DNA from: Colwellia psychrerythraea 34H
Lineage (GTDB): Bacteria; Pseudomonadota; Gammaproteobacteria; Enterobacterales; Alteromonadaceae
Length of the DNA: 64,000 nt
NCBI RefSeq assembly: GCF_000012325.1
Contig: NC_003910.7
Location: 4,154,001-4,218,000 of the forward strand
Direction of reading: 5' to 3'
Numbering within the stretch: position 1 is the first letter of the stretch; the number at the start of each line of letters is the position of its first letter. The notes under the pieces were generated by a model, which was not told the DNA's origin, did not search any database, and was given only the letters and a program-made list of their open reading frames with translations. Of this stretch, positions 34,889-44,905 are shown piece by piece. The translations under genes were made by a program, and so were the position numbers.

Positions 34889-37582
34889 TTAAAAGTCCCA
34901 CTTCAAGGCAACTTCAAAGGCAACACCTTTGGTTTCACTGCGCATTAAGGTATCTTCAAACTCAATTTCTTTTTTCTGATTTAAGATGTTTTGCACCTTA
35001 AATTTCAATGTTGATGAGTAAGTAGGATAGTAGGTATAGACCATATCAAGTGAATGGAATGGTTGCTCATAAGCATCATCCTTACCGTCAATGCCAGGTA
35101 TAATAATACGCTCAGCAAACACGTTATAAGCAAGGGTAGCACTGTGATTACCATTCGGCGCATCCCAACCTAAGTTCATATTTACTACCCAAGGTGAGTG
35201 ACCTGTCATGGCACGTGTTGGATTAGTAATTGAGGTAGAAACGCCGGTTTGTTCAACCACGTTCTGGGTATCAATATTTATTTCTGACTCACTTACCGTA
35301 AAGTTACCCGATAAGAAGAAGTCTGTCCCGTTCATACCCGCAAAATCACCTAAGAAGCCAAAGTCTTTTAAAAACTCTACCTCAAGTCCGTACACATAAC
35401 CGTCTTCTGCATTAGCAATTCTGATTAATGGTGGGCCATCTTGTGCAGGTGATTGTACCGCTTCTATTGGCTGATCCATGTCCTTGTAGAATAAACCTAC
35501 AGAAAGGTTATCTCCCGCAGGTAAGTACCACTCCCAACGTAAATCATAGTTATCAATAGCGGTACTGGTTACACTTGGCGTTCCACCAATAGGGAAACCA
35601 GTAAGGGGATCAATGTAGGTCGCCGGCGCGACTTCTCGGATATCTGGACGAATAGTCGTTTGTGCGTAAGAAGCACGAAACTGCATTTCATCGTCAAGCA
35701 AATAAGTGAATGCTAGTGCACCAAAAACATCATCATCTTTAAAGGCAAGTGCTGCTAAATCTTCATTCGTCGGCTTTGCAGGTAACTCAAACTTACCAGT
35801 TGCGGGATCTAACGGGGCAACGACTTGGCGAAAATCTTCATAACGCAATCCTAAGTTTACTCGCCACTTTTGCGCGATGAAAAAATCGGTATCAATAAAG
35901 TAAGCATCAACCAGTTGAGCAGAGTAGTAATCATCTCCGCTAGCAGTCGTATCACGAATAATTAATTCATTGCCCGATAATGGGTGATTTAGCATAACAT
36001 CATCATTTAAAATGACGCCCATTTGATGGCCAGTTAGGTCTAGGTTATCAAAAGCAAGTGTGTTGACATCTATGCGTCTTGCCATAGCGTCACGTGTCTT
36101 TTCAATAAAGTTCCCGCCTGCTTTTATCTCTAGTTCTACATTGCTAAAGTTAACTGGCAATGAAAAACTAAAACCATAGTTTTCAACATTATCGTCTAAG
36201 TTTTGAAAACTATAACGAGAAGAAGTGGTCGCTTTACGTAAAGAGCTCTCATTGATTGGATCAAAAATGCCATCTTCAGGTTGACCATTTGAACCATCGG
36301 CAATGATATAGCGTGTTGAGATATTGCCAGGAGCATAGCGATTGGAGCGCGCATCTGAGTAAAACCAATCAGCACCTAAGTTCCAAAGTCCTGAGAAGTT
36401 ATGTGTACCTCTGATTTGATTCGCGATCATTTCTCGCTCTTCATAAATAACGTCGCTATCACGTACTCGCAAACCGTCACTAATAGTGACATTGTTGGTG
36501 TTGCCGAGTTTATCGCGTATTTCATCACGGGTATCGTGCAAAATTAACGAGCTGAAATCAATGCGGTGATCACGTTGAAATTCTAAGCCAACGTTGAACA
36601 TGCCAGAAAAGCGTACCGTATGTTCAGTAGATTTAATATCATCGGAACCACGTACTAAAGCCCAACTGCTGTCTTCGCCATCAACACCTTCTTGATAGGT
36701 GAAATCCTGTCCTTCGTATTCTTCTGATACTTCCCATTTATTGTCATAGGAAACCGCGGTAAGGAAACCTAATCGAAAGTCATCAAAGTCGAATCGATTA
36801 CCTAATGTGACATCAAAGCCAGTATTCGGGTTAATGCTAGTGGCTTTTGGATCATAATCGCGATTCATCTGCGCAGCAATCTCACGGTTATCTTGCTGTG
36901 ATAAATCATTTATAGGGCTATGACTTTTCCACAATTTTTGCAATGACGCTGGTGCTGCACGAGTACCATCATCTTTACCATACCAATCGTCGTCTCCGCC
37001 ATTATAGGATAAACCATCATCAAAGTTATTGGTGTTACCGCCAAGCTTACCTTGCATGGAAAAAACAAAGTCAGAAGGAATTGTTTTCAAACGCACATCG
37101 ACATTACCGCCAGCAAAATGGGCAGGCATAGCAGCAGAATAGGATTTTTGTACCGACAATGATTCAATGATTGATGAAGGAAATAAATCGAGTGGAATAA
37201 CCGTTCGCGTTGGATCTGGGCTAGGTACTGCCGCGCCATTTAGTTGCGTACTTGAAAAGCGCTCACCTAAACCACGCACATAAATGTATTTTCCATCCAC
37301 CAAGGTAATACCGGTAACACGACGTAACGCCGCAGCCGCATCTGAATCACCGGTACGTGCTATTTGCTCAGCGCCGAGGATATCAGCAATAAAGGCCTGA
37401 TTTTTACGCTCTTCCATGACCGCACTAGCAGTGCCTTTTAAGCGACTTGCTTTGACAATCACCTCTTCCATGGCTTGCCCATCAGCATTTTCTTCTAGTG
37501 CAGTTTCTGCATAGGCGGTTGATAAACCACAGCCTGTAGCAAGTGCTAGAGTTAAAATGGATAGTTTGAATTTTGTTTTCAT
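34889..37582 (-). CDS. TonB-dependent receptor
   Basis: An 897-residue outer-membrane receptor. The signal peptide ends near AYAE (residue 26). A TonB-box-like segment (MEEVIVKASRLKG) precedes the plug (about 60-190: RTGDSDAAAALRRVTGITLVDGKYIYVRGLGERFSSTQLNGA and ALRR-type motifs), and the barrel ends EVALKWDF with the terminal Phe needed for assembly. There is no CarboxypepD_reg domain, unlike the receptor at 28753. It is the second gene after a large lipoprotein with Pho-box-like repeats upstream of that gene. Receptor-lipoprotein pairs of this type occur in many marine proteobacteria; the ligand is not established here. Confidence 0.92.
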   Translation of the reverse strand: MKTKFKLSILTLALATGCGLSTAYAETALEENADGQAMEEVIVKASRLKGTASAVMEERKNQAFIADILGAEQIARTGDSDAAAALRRVTGITLVDGKYIYVRGLGERFSSTQLNGAAVPSPDPTRTVIPLDLFPSSIIESLSVQKSYSAAMPAHFAGGNVDVRLKTIPSDFVFSMQGKLGGNTNNFDDGLSYNGGDDDWYGKDDGTRAAPASLQKLWKSHSPINDLSQQDNREIAAQMNRDYDPKATSINPNTGFDVTLGNRFDFDDFRLGFLTAVSYDNKWEVSEEYEGQDFTYQEGVDGEDSSWALVRGSDDIKSTEHTVRFSGMFNVGLEFQRDHRIDFSSLILHDTRDEIRDKLGNTNNVTISDGLRVRDSDVIYEEREMIANQIRGTHNFSGLWNLGADWFYSDARSNRYAPGNISTRYIIADGSNGQPEDGIFDPINESSLRKATTSSRYSFQNLDDNVENYGFSFSLPVNFSNVELEIKAGGNFIEKTRDAMARRIDVNTLAFDNLDLTGHQMGVILNDDVMLNHPLSGNELIIRDTTASGDDYYSAQLVDAYFIDTDFFIAQKWRVNLGLRYEDFRQVVAPLDPATGKFELPAKPTNEDLAALAFKDDDVFGALAFTYLLDDEMQFRASYAQTTIRPDIREVAPATYIDPLTGFPIGGTPSVTSTAIDNYDLRWEWYLPAGDNLSVGLFYKDMDQPIEAVQSPAQDGPPLIRIANAEDGYVYGLEVEFLKDFGFLGDFAGMNGTDFFLSGNFTVSESEINIDTQNVVEQTGVSTSITNPTRAMTGHSPWVVNMNLGWDAPNGNHSATLAYNVFAERIIIPGIDGKDDAYEQPFHSLDMVYTYYPTYSSTLKFKVQNILNQKKEIEFEDTLMRSETKGVAFEVALKWDF

Positions 37583-37713
37583 TGGAAACCTCTTGAAACT
37601 TCTTTACTGGGAGAAGCAAAAAAACCGCTTCAAACTTGTCATTCCCGAGGTGTCTTAATCGGAAATCTAGTTTTTAATTACCCTTTATTACGGACTAATA
37701 AATAACCGGAATA

Positions 37714-37745
37714 AATGCTGTAGCGATTCTTTTCGCTACAGCATT
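37714..37745 (-). other. Hairpin between lipoprotein and receptor genes
   Basis: A perfect 12-bp stem (AATGCTGTAGCG / CGCTACAGCATT) with an 8-nt loop, 16 bp after the lipoprotein stop. No T-run follows on the minus strand. It probably adjusts the ratio of the two products or stabilises the mRNA; the receptor/phosphoesterase operon has a similar hairpin at 28687. Confidence 0.6.
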
Positions 37746-37760
37746 GGGTATCAACGCTTA

Positions 37761-40664
37761 TTAGTCGTCTAAGCCAACAGTCCAGTTAGCTGTCCAGTCA
37801 TTATCCGCAGAGACCGCACCGATGTGCTTCGCATTTTCAAAAAATGCATTGCCGGTAAAGTCTTTTGCTTCAGTGGTATCAATCGTGAATATACCGTCAA
37901 GTACTGCCGACGTATCAAGTGCGGTCGTATTGTTCACATTCAACGTTGGGTTTTGATTAAGCACCCAGTCTTGTGTATCAAGCAATACTGTTTTGTCTTC
38001 CGCTTTGGCACTTTTGAAGTTTTCTTCACAAGCAAATACTGAGTTGGATATTACCGTTTCACCGGCAACTGCTTGGTCTACTGTCACTGAAGTTGTCGCG
38101 CCGCCTTCGATTTCAAAACACTCGCCCATGCCCGTAGGACCCGTTACCACAAAGTTATGTAACTGTGCTTTAGTGCCTTCACGAAGGTAAACCCCTTCAG
38201 AGTCTTTACCTGGTGCTGTGAAAGCGTTACCTATGATAGTCATGTTGGCAATCGTTGGGTTTGATTGTGGCAGTTTGTTCGGGGTAGAGCCGTCGTTATC
38301 ACCTTCAATACCACGGTTAGCTTCACCATTGTCGCTAGCGTGTTTAACCAATACATATTGTAAGTTGCCGCGATAACCGTTATCCCAATCAACGCTGTCA
38401 TCTTTATTTGAGGTAAGCACTACATATTTAGCATTAACAGTTCCGCCAAAGAATTCAATACCATCATCAGCATTTTCATGTACTTGAATGTATTCTACTT
38501 TAGTACCTGAGCCTACTGCACCAAAGGTTATACCGTTAAGTTCGTTGTCTGGTTTAACTTCATAACCCGCATGTTTAACGACAACATAGCGTAAAGTACC
38601 TGAACTGTCGGTATCATCAGTGCCACCAAATACGGCACCTGTTTCAACACCTTCAACTTGTAAGGCACAATCACTACCATCTGTTGGACATTTATTTGAT
38701 TGCGCATTACCTAACAGAACAATACCTCCCCATTGTCCAGCCCCTGTAACACCTGAGCTAATATCTTCACTAGATGTAAAGATGATAGGTGAACTAGCGC
38801 TGCCATTTGCTTCAATTTTTGAGTCACGACTAACAACTAAGTAATCACCACCAGAGCGACCAAAAATAGTCGTTCCCGCTTCAATTGTTAAGGTTGCACT
38901 TTTAGCCGTTGTAGATTCTGTAGAAGTCGTTCTGTCTTGACCGACAAAAACAGGGCCACTTAAGGCATATAGGTTATTAGCCGTTAACGTTAAATCGCTG
39001 GTGATATCGCCACTTAGCTGACAGGTAGTTGTTACACCATCGGCAGGTGAAATGGCGCTAGTACCCGTTGGACAACCTTCAACTTCTGCTTGGGCAGTAA
39101 CAACACCACCACCAAAGCCAAATGCCCAACCTTCTCGCCAATCATCTACATCCGCACCATCTAATGCACCGATGTAATCAACGCTATCAAACCAAGCATT
39201 CTGAGTAGTAGCAACATCTTGCCCTGCATTTTCAGCGATTAGCGGTGAACCACTATCTGGTATGCCACTTGCGCCAATAAGCACAGAAGTACTTATGCTA
39301 TTAGAGTCTTCAGCTTCAAACCAAGTCGCTAAATCAAGTAATATTGATTTATCTTCAGCTTTTGCATCTTTAAAGTTTTCATCGTTATTACAAGCCATCA
39401 CCACATTTTGCATAACAATTTTATCGCTATTGGCATTATCAACGGTAACCGATGAGGTTTTGCCACCTTCAAACTCTAAACATTCACCCATTTCACTTGG
39501 GCCGGTTATTACCGTGTTGAAAATTTTAGCGGCGGTGCCTTCACGTAAATAAATACCTTCAGAGTCTTTGTCACTGGTAGTAAAGTTATTACCAATAATC
39601 GTCATGTTAGCGATAGTAGGATTTGATTGCGGTTCTTTAGCCGGGCTTGAACCGTCGTTATCACCTTCTATACCACGGTTTGCTTCGCCAGCATTTTTCG
39701 CATGTTCAATATAAACGTGCTGAAGCATTCCTTTAAAACCGTTATCCCAATCAACACTGTCATCTTTGTTAGCCGTTAAGACCAAATGTTTTGCATTAAC
39801 TGCACCACCAAAGAACTCAACACCATCATCAGCATTGCTGTGTACCTGAATATAATCAACTGTGGTGCCTGATCCAACGCCACCAAAAGTAATACCATTT
39901 AATTCATTGTCCGGCTTAATTTCAAAACCAGCGTACTTAATGACAACATATTTTAAAATACCTGAGTTATCTTCCCAGTCTGTGCCGCCAAAAACAGCGC
40001 CTTCAGCAACACCTTCAACTTGTAAGGCACAATCACTGCCGTCAGTTGGACATTTATTTGAAGGAGCGTTACCTAAAATAACTAAACCACCCCACTGTCC
40101 TGCAGCTGTAGCCTCACCTTTAACATCTTGCAGTGATGTCATGATAATTGGCTTAGCTTTACTGCCTTCTGCCATGATTTGTGCATCACGGTGAACAACA
40201 ATATAATCGTTACCTGATTGACCAAATAATACCGCGCCTGGTTCGATAGTAAGTACAACATCCGTATCAGGGTTGCGCATTTTACCGCTTTGACCATTAG
40301 TGCTGCGTGATTGTGCGGCTGGTGCTACTGCGCCGCCTACCTCAAGTCCACCACTAATTGCATACATAACGGTTTTGCCATCAACACTCGCCACTAAGGT
40401 GGTACTTTCATTAATAATGCTGTCGAGCACTTGAACCTGTACGTCAAAACCAAGTGCTGCCGATACTTCAGTACTTAATGCTGTATTTGCTTTACCAGGT
40501 AATGATTTACCCGCATCAGGCGTTGGTGCTGGGTTTTCAATAATGGTATCGCCCACTGATTCATCAACACTAGAGTTTAAATTAATGTCACCACCACAAG
40601 CAGCTAAACCTAAGGTTAAAGCTGTTGCTATCATACTGTATTTAAATAGTTTTTTAGTTTGCAT
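37761..40664 (-). CDS. Large lipoprotein with duplicated beta-helix-like module
   Basis: A 967-residue lipoprotein (lipobox LAAC near residue 22). After a linker it consists of two related modules of about 400 residues (about 110-520 and 565-960). Each contains, in order, IEPGAVLFG/IEAGTTIFG, AGQWGGLVILGN/AGQWGGIVLLGN, CPTDGSDCALQVEGV, KPDNELNGITFG, ADDGVEFFGG/ADDGIEFFGG, NKDDSVDWDNG, EANRGIEGDNDGS and SNPTIANMTIIGN. Repeated short strands and polar turns suggest a right-handed beta-helix. The gene precedes a TonB-dependent receptor, so it is likely a surface or periplasmic binding partner of it. Function unknown to me. Confidence 0.82.
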   Translation of the reverse strand: MQTKKLFKYSMIATALTLGLAACGGDINLNSSVDESVGDTIIENPAPTPDAGKSLPGKANTALSTEVSAALGFDVQVQVLDSIINESTTLVASVDGKTVMYAISGGLEVGGAVAPAAQSRSTNGQSGKMRNPDTDVVLTIEPGAVLFGQSGNDYIVVHRDAQIMAEGSKAKPIIMTSLQDVKGEATAAGQWGGLVILGNAPSNKCPTDGSDCALQVEGVAEGAVFGGTDWEDNSGILKYVVIKYAGFEIKPDNELNGITFGGVGSGTTVDYIQVHSNADDGVEFFGGAVNAKHLVLTANKDDSVDWDNGFKGMLQHVYIEHAKNAGEANRGIEGDNDGSSPAKEPQSNPTIANMTIIGNNFTTSDKDSEGIYLREGTAAKIFNTVITGPSEMGECLEFEGGKTSSVTVDNANSDKIVMQNVVMACNNDENFKDAKAEDKSILLDLATWFEAEDSNSISTSVLIGASGIPDSGSPLIAENAGQDVATTQNAWFDSVDYIGALDGADVDDWREGWAFGFGGGVVTAQAEVEGCPTGTSAISPADGVTTTCQLSGDITSDLTLTANNLYALSGPVFVGQDRTTSTESTTAKSATLTIEAGTTIFGRSGGDYLVVSRDSKIEANGSASSPIIFTSSEDISSGVTGAGQWGGIVLLGNAQSNKCPTDGSDCALQVEGVETGAVFGGTDDTDSSGTLRYVVVKHAGYEVKPDNELNGITFGAVGSGTKVEYIQVHENADDGIEFFGGTVNAKYVVLTSNKDDSVDWDNGYRGNLQYVLVKHASDNGEANRGIEGDNDGSTPNKLPQSNPTIANMTIIGNAFTAPGKDSEGVYLREGTKAQLHNFVVTGPTGMGECFEIEGGATTSVTVDQAVAGETVISNSVFACEENFKSAKAEDKTVLLDTQDWVLNQNPTLNVNNTTALDTSAVLDGIFTIDTTEAKDFTGNAFFENAKHIGAVSADNDWTANWTVGLDD

Positions 40665-40795
40665 TTCATTTGCTCCGCAGCAATTAATGAAGAAAGATTA
40701 CTTTACCTAGCAAATACACAGCTTTATCAAGTTGCACATTATCAGGTAACAATTTTTCACATAAAGTAAATTTGACTACATACTAAGGTTAATAA

Positions 40796-40868
40796 ATGAC
40801 AGAAATGTTTTAGAAGTGTGACTATTTGATGTCGTTAATATTTCAGAAAAATGACAGTGGTGTGAAAC
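40796..40868 (-). promoter_or_regulatory. Candidate PhoB-box region before the lipoprotein/receptor operon
   Basis: On the minus strand three heptamers follow each other at 11-bp spacing: GTTTCAC (40862-40868), CTGTCAT (40851-40857), CTGAAAT (40840-40846). The central one is perfect, the flanking ones match at 5 of 7. A second perfect CTGTCAT lies at 40796-40802, 55 bp (five 11-bp units) further on. The region is 130-200 bp before the lipoprotein start. Inferred. Confidence 0.45.
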
Positions 40869-40877
40869 GACAGGCAC

Positions 40878-40903
40878 AAAAAAAGCGCCGAAGCGCTTTT
40901 TTT
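40878..40903 (-). terminator. Rho-independent terminator of amt
   Basis: An 11-bp stem of seven A plus GCGC against GCGC plus seven T, with a CGAA loop, 21 bp past the amt stop. The A/T symmetry allows function in both directions. Confidence 0.85.
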
Positions 40904-40923
40904 AAGGAGTTTATGAATATGAC

Positions 40924-42225
40924 CTACAAGTGGTAACCGACTTCTTCATGTTCAGCCTGATCTAAACCGTTAGACTCTTGCTCTTCACCAACACGTAAAC
41001 CATCCGTCATCAAACCGACCAATTTAAGGATAATATAAGTAACGACTGCGGTATAAATCAGTGTAGAGAATATGCCGATAAGCTGAACACCAATTTGTTC
41101 CGCCATCGTAGCAATGCCTTCAGCAAAACCAAAACCACTAAATACACCAAGACTGGTCGCTGAGAAAACACCGACTAATAACGTACCTAAAATACCACCA
41201 ACACCATGTACAGGAAATACATCTAACGAATCATCAATTTTTAATTTTTGTTTAATATAAACCGTTGAATAAAAACAAACAAAGCCTGCACTAATACCAA
41301 TAATTAACGCGCCACCAGGGCCGACAAAACCAGAGGCAGGCGTAATGGTACCTAAACCTGCGACCATACCGGTAACAGCACCTAAAACACTGGCTTTACC
41401 AAATTTTTTCCACTCAATAGCTGCCCAAGTTAATGTACCTGCTGCGGCAGAAATATGTGTAACAAGCATAGCCATAGAAGCATCACCGTTAGCGGCTAGT
41501 GCACTACCACCATTAAAGCCAAACCAACCAACCCATAACATACCAGCACCAGTAACAGTCATGGTTAAGTTATGTGGCAACATAGGTGTTTTAGGAAAAC
41601 CTCGACGTGGACCGATAACAAGAGCGGCAACTAATGCCGCAGTACCCGCCGTAATATGTACAACAATACCACCGGCAAAATCATAAATGCCCATTTGTGC
41701 TAACCAACCGCCGCCCCATACCCAATGAGTAATAGGTGCATAAACAGCAAGTAACCAAATACCACTAAAGAGTAATACCGCAGAGAACTTCATACGCTCT
41801 GCAAAACCACCAATAATAAGCACTGGCGTAATAATGGCAAAAGTCATTTGAAACAGCATAAATAAACTTTCAGGGATATCTCCTGACAAAGCATCTTTAG
41901 GAATACCATGCATCATCACTTTACTAAAATCACCGATAAAAGCATTACCCTCACCAAAAGCTAAGCTATAGCCTACTAATAGCCATAAAATTGATGAGAT
42001 TGAGCCGATAGCAAAACATTGCATTAATATTGATAACACATTCTTTTTACGAACCAAGCCACCGTAAAAAAGAGCAACGCCCGGTAAGGTCATCAATAAT
42101 ACCAATGCGGTAGATGTTAAAATCCAACTGGTGTTTGCGCCATTTAGTTGCCCTTCTTCCGCCCAAGCAGTGCCTGAGATAAAAAAGCTAAGTAAGGTTA
42201 AACACAAGATTAATGCTTTGCTCAT
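40924..42225 (-). CDS. amt: Ammonium transporter Amt
   Basis: Trimeric inner-membrane ammonium channel. A cleavable signal (MSKALILCLTLLSFFISGTAWAEEG) is followed by about 11 membrane helices. Family blocks are visible: TALVLLMTLPGVALFYGGLVRKKN, FAERMKFSAVLLF, DFAGGIVVHITAGTAALVAAL, WVGWFGFNGGSALAAN and FPVHGVGGILGTLLVGVF. I chose ATG at 42225 with GGAAA at a good distance; the frame continues to 42351 but without a ribosome-binding site. No glnK lies beside it, unlike the usual pairing. It is divergent from hemF. Confidence 0.93.
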   Translation of the reverse strand: MSKALILCLTLLSFFISGTAWAEEGQLNGANTSWILTSTALVLLMTLPGVALFYGGLVRKKNVLSILMQCFAIGSISSILWLLVGYSLAFGEGNAFIGDFSKVMMHGIPKDALSGDIPESLFMLFQMTFAIITPVLIIGGFAERMKFSAVLLFSGIWLLAVYAPITHWVWGGGWLAQMGIYDFAGGIVVHITAGTAALVAALVIGPRRGFPKTPMLPHNLTMTVTGAGMLWVGWFGFNGGSALAANGDASMAMLVTHISAAAGTLTWAAIEWKKFGKASVLGAVTGMVAGLGTITPASGFVGPGGALIIGISAGFVCFYSTVYIKQKLKIDDSLDVFPVHGVGGILGTLLVGVFSATSLGVFSGFGFAEGIATMAEQIGVQLIGIFSTLIYTAVVTYIILKLVGLMTDGLRVGEEQESNGLDQAEHEEVGYHL

Positions 42226-42493
42226 AGTTGTTTCCATAGTAAATAATTCAATAACTGACATGAACAAAGCACAAAACAAGCCAAAAAATAAAACATTAAC
42301 TTTCAATACCTTAAAAACAGCATGCCTTAATATAGTGCCATAGCGCACCATAAAAGCACAAAATACGCACCGAACGCTCTAAAAGAGTGCAAGTACGCAC
42401 AAAATAAGTGAAGTTTATATTTTCCCCTTAGGAGTATCATTTTAATTCCCACGGAGATCCTGCTCTTTGATACAATAACCGCCATATAATTAA

Positions 42494-43453
<960 letters not shown>

Positions 43454-43492
43454 AGTGTGATTGGTATTTAAGGCTTAGGTAACGTTTTGAAT

Positions 43493-43553
43493 GAGAGTCT
43501 TATTTAATGATGGCTAGTACTAACTAGTTAAGCCGCCATTAAATAAGACTCTC
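43493..43553 (-). promoter_or_regulatory. Hairpin at the 3' end of arfA with the stop codon in its loop
   Basis: A 23-nt left arm (43493-43515) and right arm (43531-43553) are complementary at 20 of 23 positions, with a 15-nt loop at 43516-43530. In arfA mRNA the 5' arm is the last coding segment (from the Arg before ESYLMAA) and the TAA stop at 43528-43530 is in the loop. Cleavage or termination within the stem would yield mRNA without a stop codon. This is the known mode of arfA control in proteobacteria. Confidence 0.75.
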
Positions 43554-43746
43554 GTCTTACATTTTTAGCTTTACGCTGATATGAACCTTTACCTTTTTTC
43601 GCTTTAACCACCTGCATCTTATAAACCTTTGATGTTACTAATGCGGCTAAAAAATTCCCTTTAATTTGTCCTCTTCCCAACTCTGTTTCACTTTTATTTA
43701 CTTTAACAGTGCCAGCTTTCGCTAATGGCTTTTTCTGCTTACTCAT
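43528..43746 (-). CDS. arfA: Alternative ribosome-rescue factor A
   Basis: A 72-residue basic protein that rescues ribosomes stalled on non-stop mRNA together with RF2, as backup to tmRNA. The ArfA core is clear: GRGQIKGNFLAALVTSKVY aligns with the E. coli segment GQIKDNAIEALL, and KAKKGKGSYQRKAKN aligns with KNKKGKGSYMRKGKH. AAAGGAT lies about 6 nt before ATG. The last codons form one arm of a strong hairpin, so the full-length product is probably made rarely, and the active form ends upstream of the stop. Convergent with hemF. Confidence 0.85.
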   Translation of the reverse strand: MSKQKKPLAKAGTVKVNKSETELGRGQIKGNFLAALVTSKVYKMQVVKAKKGKGSYQRKAKNVRRESYLMAA

Positions 43747-43952
43747 GATTTATCCTTTAAAAGTTTGTTACTTATATACGTTCAAATTATTACGTTAAGT
43801 CATTACGACAATGTAATGCCTGTTTATTATACATGTGGATCGTTACAAGTAACAATAAATAGTCTGCTTCGCCACCATTGCAGTCATTATACTTTAAATT
43901 AAAGCGACAACTTTCCTGATAAAACAGCGCTAAACGTCCAAGTTATTTATAA

Positions 43953-44318
43953 TTATTTTCTATCCATAGGACTCGTTGTACCAGAGGAGTGCTGTCCAAT
44001 TACATAGGTATATATTTGGGTGGTTCTCAAATCATTATGTCCTAATAGCTCTTGCACTGTGCTAATGTCGGCACCGTTTAACAATAGTTGTGTAGCAAAG
44101 CTATGACGAAAGGTGTGTGCTGTTACATGTTTCCTAATACTTGTTTGGTTAAGCGCCTTTCGCAGCGATTTGGTCAAAGCTGTCCAATGAAGGTGATGGC
44201 GACAATAGTAGCCGTCAGTTGGATGTAGGCATCTAACCGTTGAAGGAAAGACAAACTGCCATTTAAAGTCAATAATGGCATAAGGGTACTTTCGAGCTAA
44301 CCCTAAAGGGAGGCTTGT
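43953..44318 (-). pseudogene. intI: Integron integrase, C-terminal fragment
   Basis: An open frame of 121 codons lacking a start, bounded upstream by an in-frame stop at 44319-44321. It reads [24 protein letters not shown], then [40 protein letters not shown] and a terminal SPMDRK, matching the end of IntI-type tyrosine recombinases. HxxR, His and the nucleophilic Tyr are present, but the N-terminal two-thirds, with the first catalytic Arg, is gone. It must be inactive. It marks the site of a former chromosomal integron; cassettes would have been to its right. Confidence 0.8.
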
Positions 44319-44331
44319 TTAATTAAATAGC

Positions 44332-44514
44332 TTAGAATTTTCGCTCCTGCCCATCTTCCAGTTTAGGGATGAAAAGTGCTAAAACGACAACGACTGAGAT
44401 AACGCCACCGGCTATATAACCCAAGCGCTCTAGGCTAACGCCTTCAATGCCATACGCATGATGGAACAGAAATGCTGCCAAGCAAGCTACCACGATGGCT
44501 ATAAATATTTTCAT
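44332..44514 (-). CDS. Small two-helix membrane protein
   Basis: A 60-residue hydrophobic protein with two predicted transmembrane helices (residues about 2-20 and 33-50) and a charged C-terminal tail (KLEDGQERKF). AAGGAAA lies 5 nt before the ATG, supporting real translation. No family recognised. Its position just upstream of the broken integrase suggests it could be a former cassette gene, but no convincing recombination sites flank it. Confidence 0.5.
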   Translation of the reverse strand: MKIFIAIVVACLAAFLFHHAYGIEGVSLERLGYIAGGVISVVVVLALFIPKLEDGQERKF

Positions 44515-44823
44515 AATGTTTCCTTAAGATTTTACTGCTATTTATCGCCACATATTACTAAATTTAGGCTTATTAGCCACCTTTGTTTTCATGAACGAAA
44601 GAGCTGATATTTAATTTGATAAAAATAGAATTTATTGAAACACAAGAGTCTCTCCAAAAAACATACCTTAAAAGTATCAACAAAAGCATCCCATAATCTG
44701 GTCAACTTCACACCATGGCATGAAATTTCGCTTTGAGGGATTTGATGAATTTCAGCTCAAATAAGTTACTCAACGTAAATTCTGCCACTTTGACCTTGTT
44801 TGTACTGCGACTGCGTGGACATT

Positions 44824-44874
44824 ATTTAACAAAGCGTAGTATTAATAGCTGTTATTAGAGCGCAGAAGTTAAGC
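44824..44874. other. attC-like palindrome
   Basis: ATTTAAC (RYYYAAC type) at 44824-44830 and GTTAAGC (GTTRRRY type) at 44868-44874 bracket an imperfect palindrome with GCG/CGC inner boxes and an AT-rich centre. At 51 bp it is shorter than typical attC sites. It lies 32 bp before the first propeller gene and 500 bp from the integrase fragment. The rest of 44515-44905 shows no gene. Confidence 0.3.
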
Positions 44875-44905
44875 ATTCTGCTAAATATAAAATAAGGACA
44901 ATAAT

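Noticed and set aside
44332..44514. 60-residue protein as an integron cassette
   Set aside because: No convincing attC on either side in the right orientation; kept as an ordinary small membrane protein.
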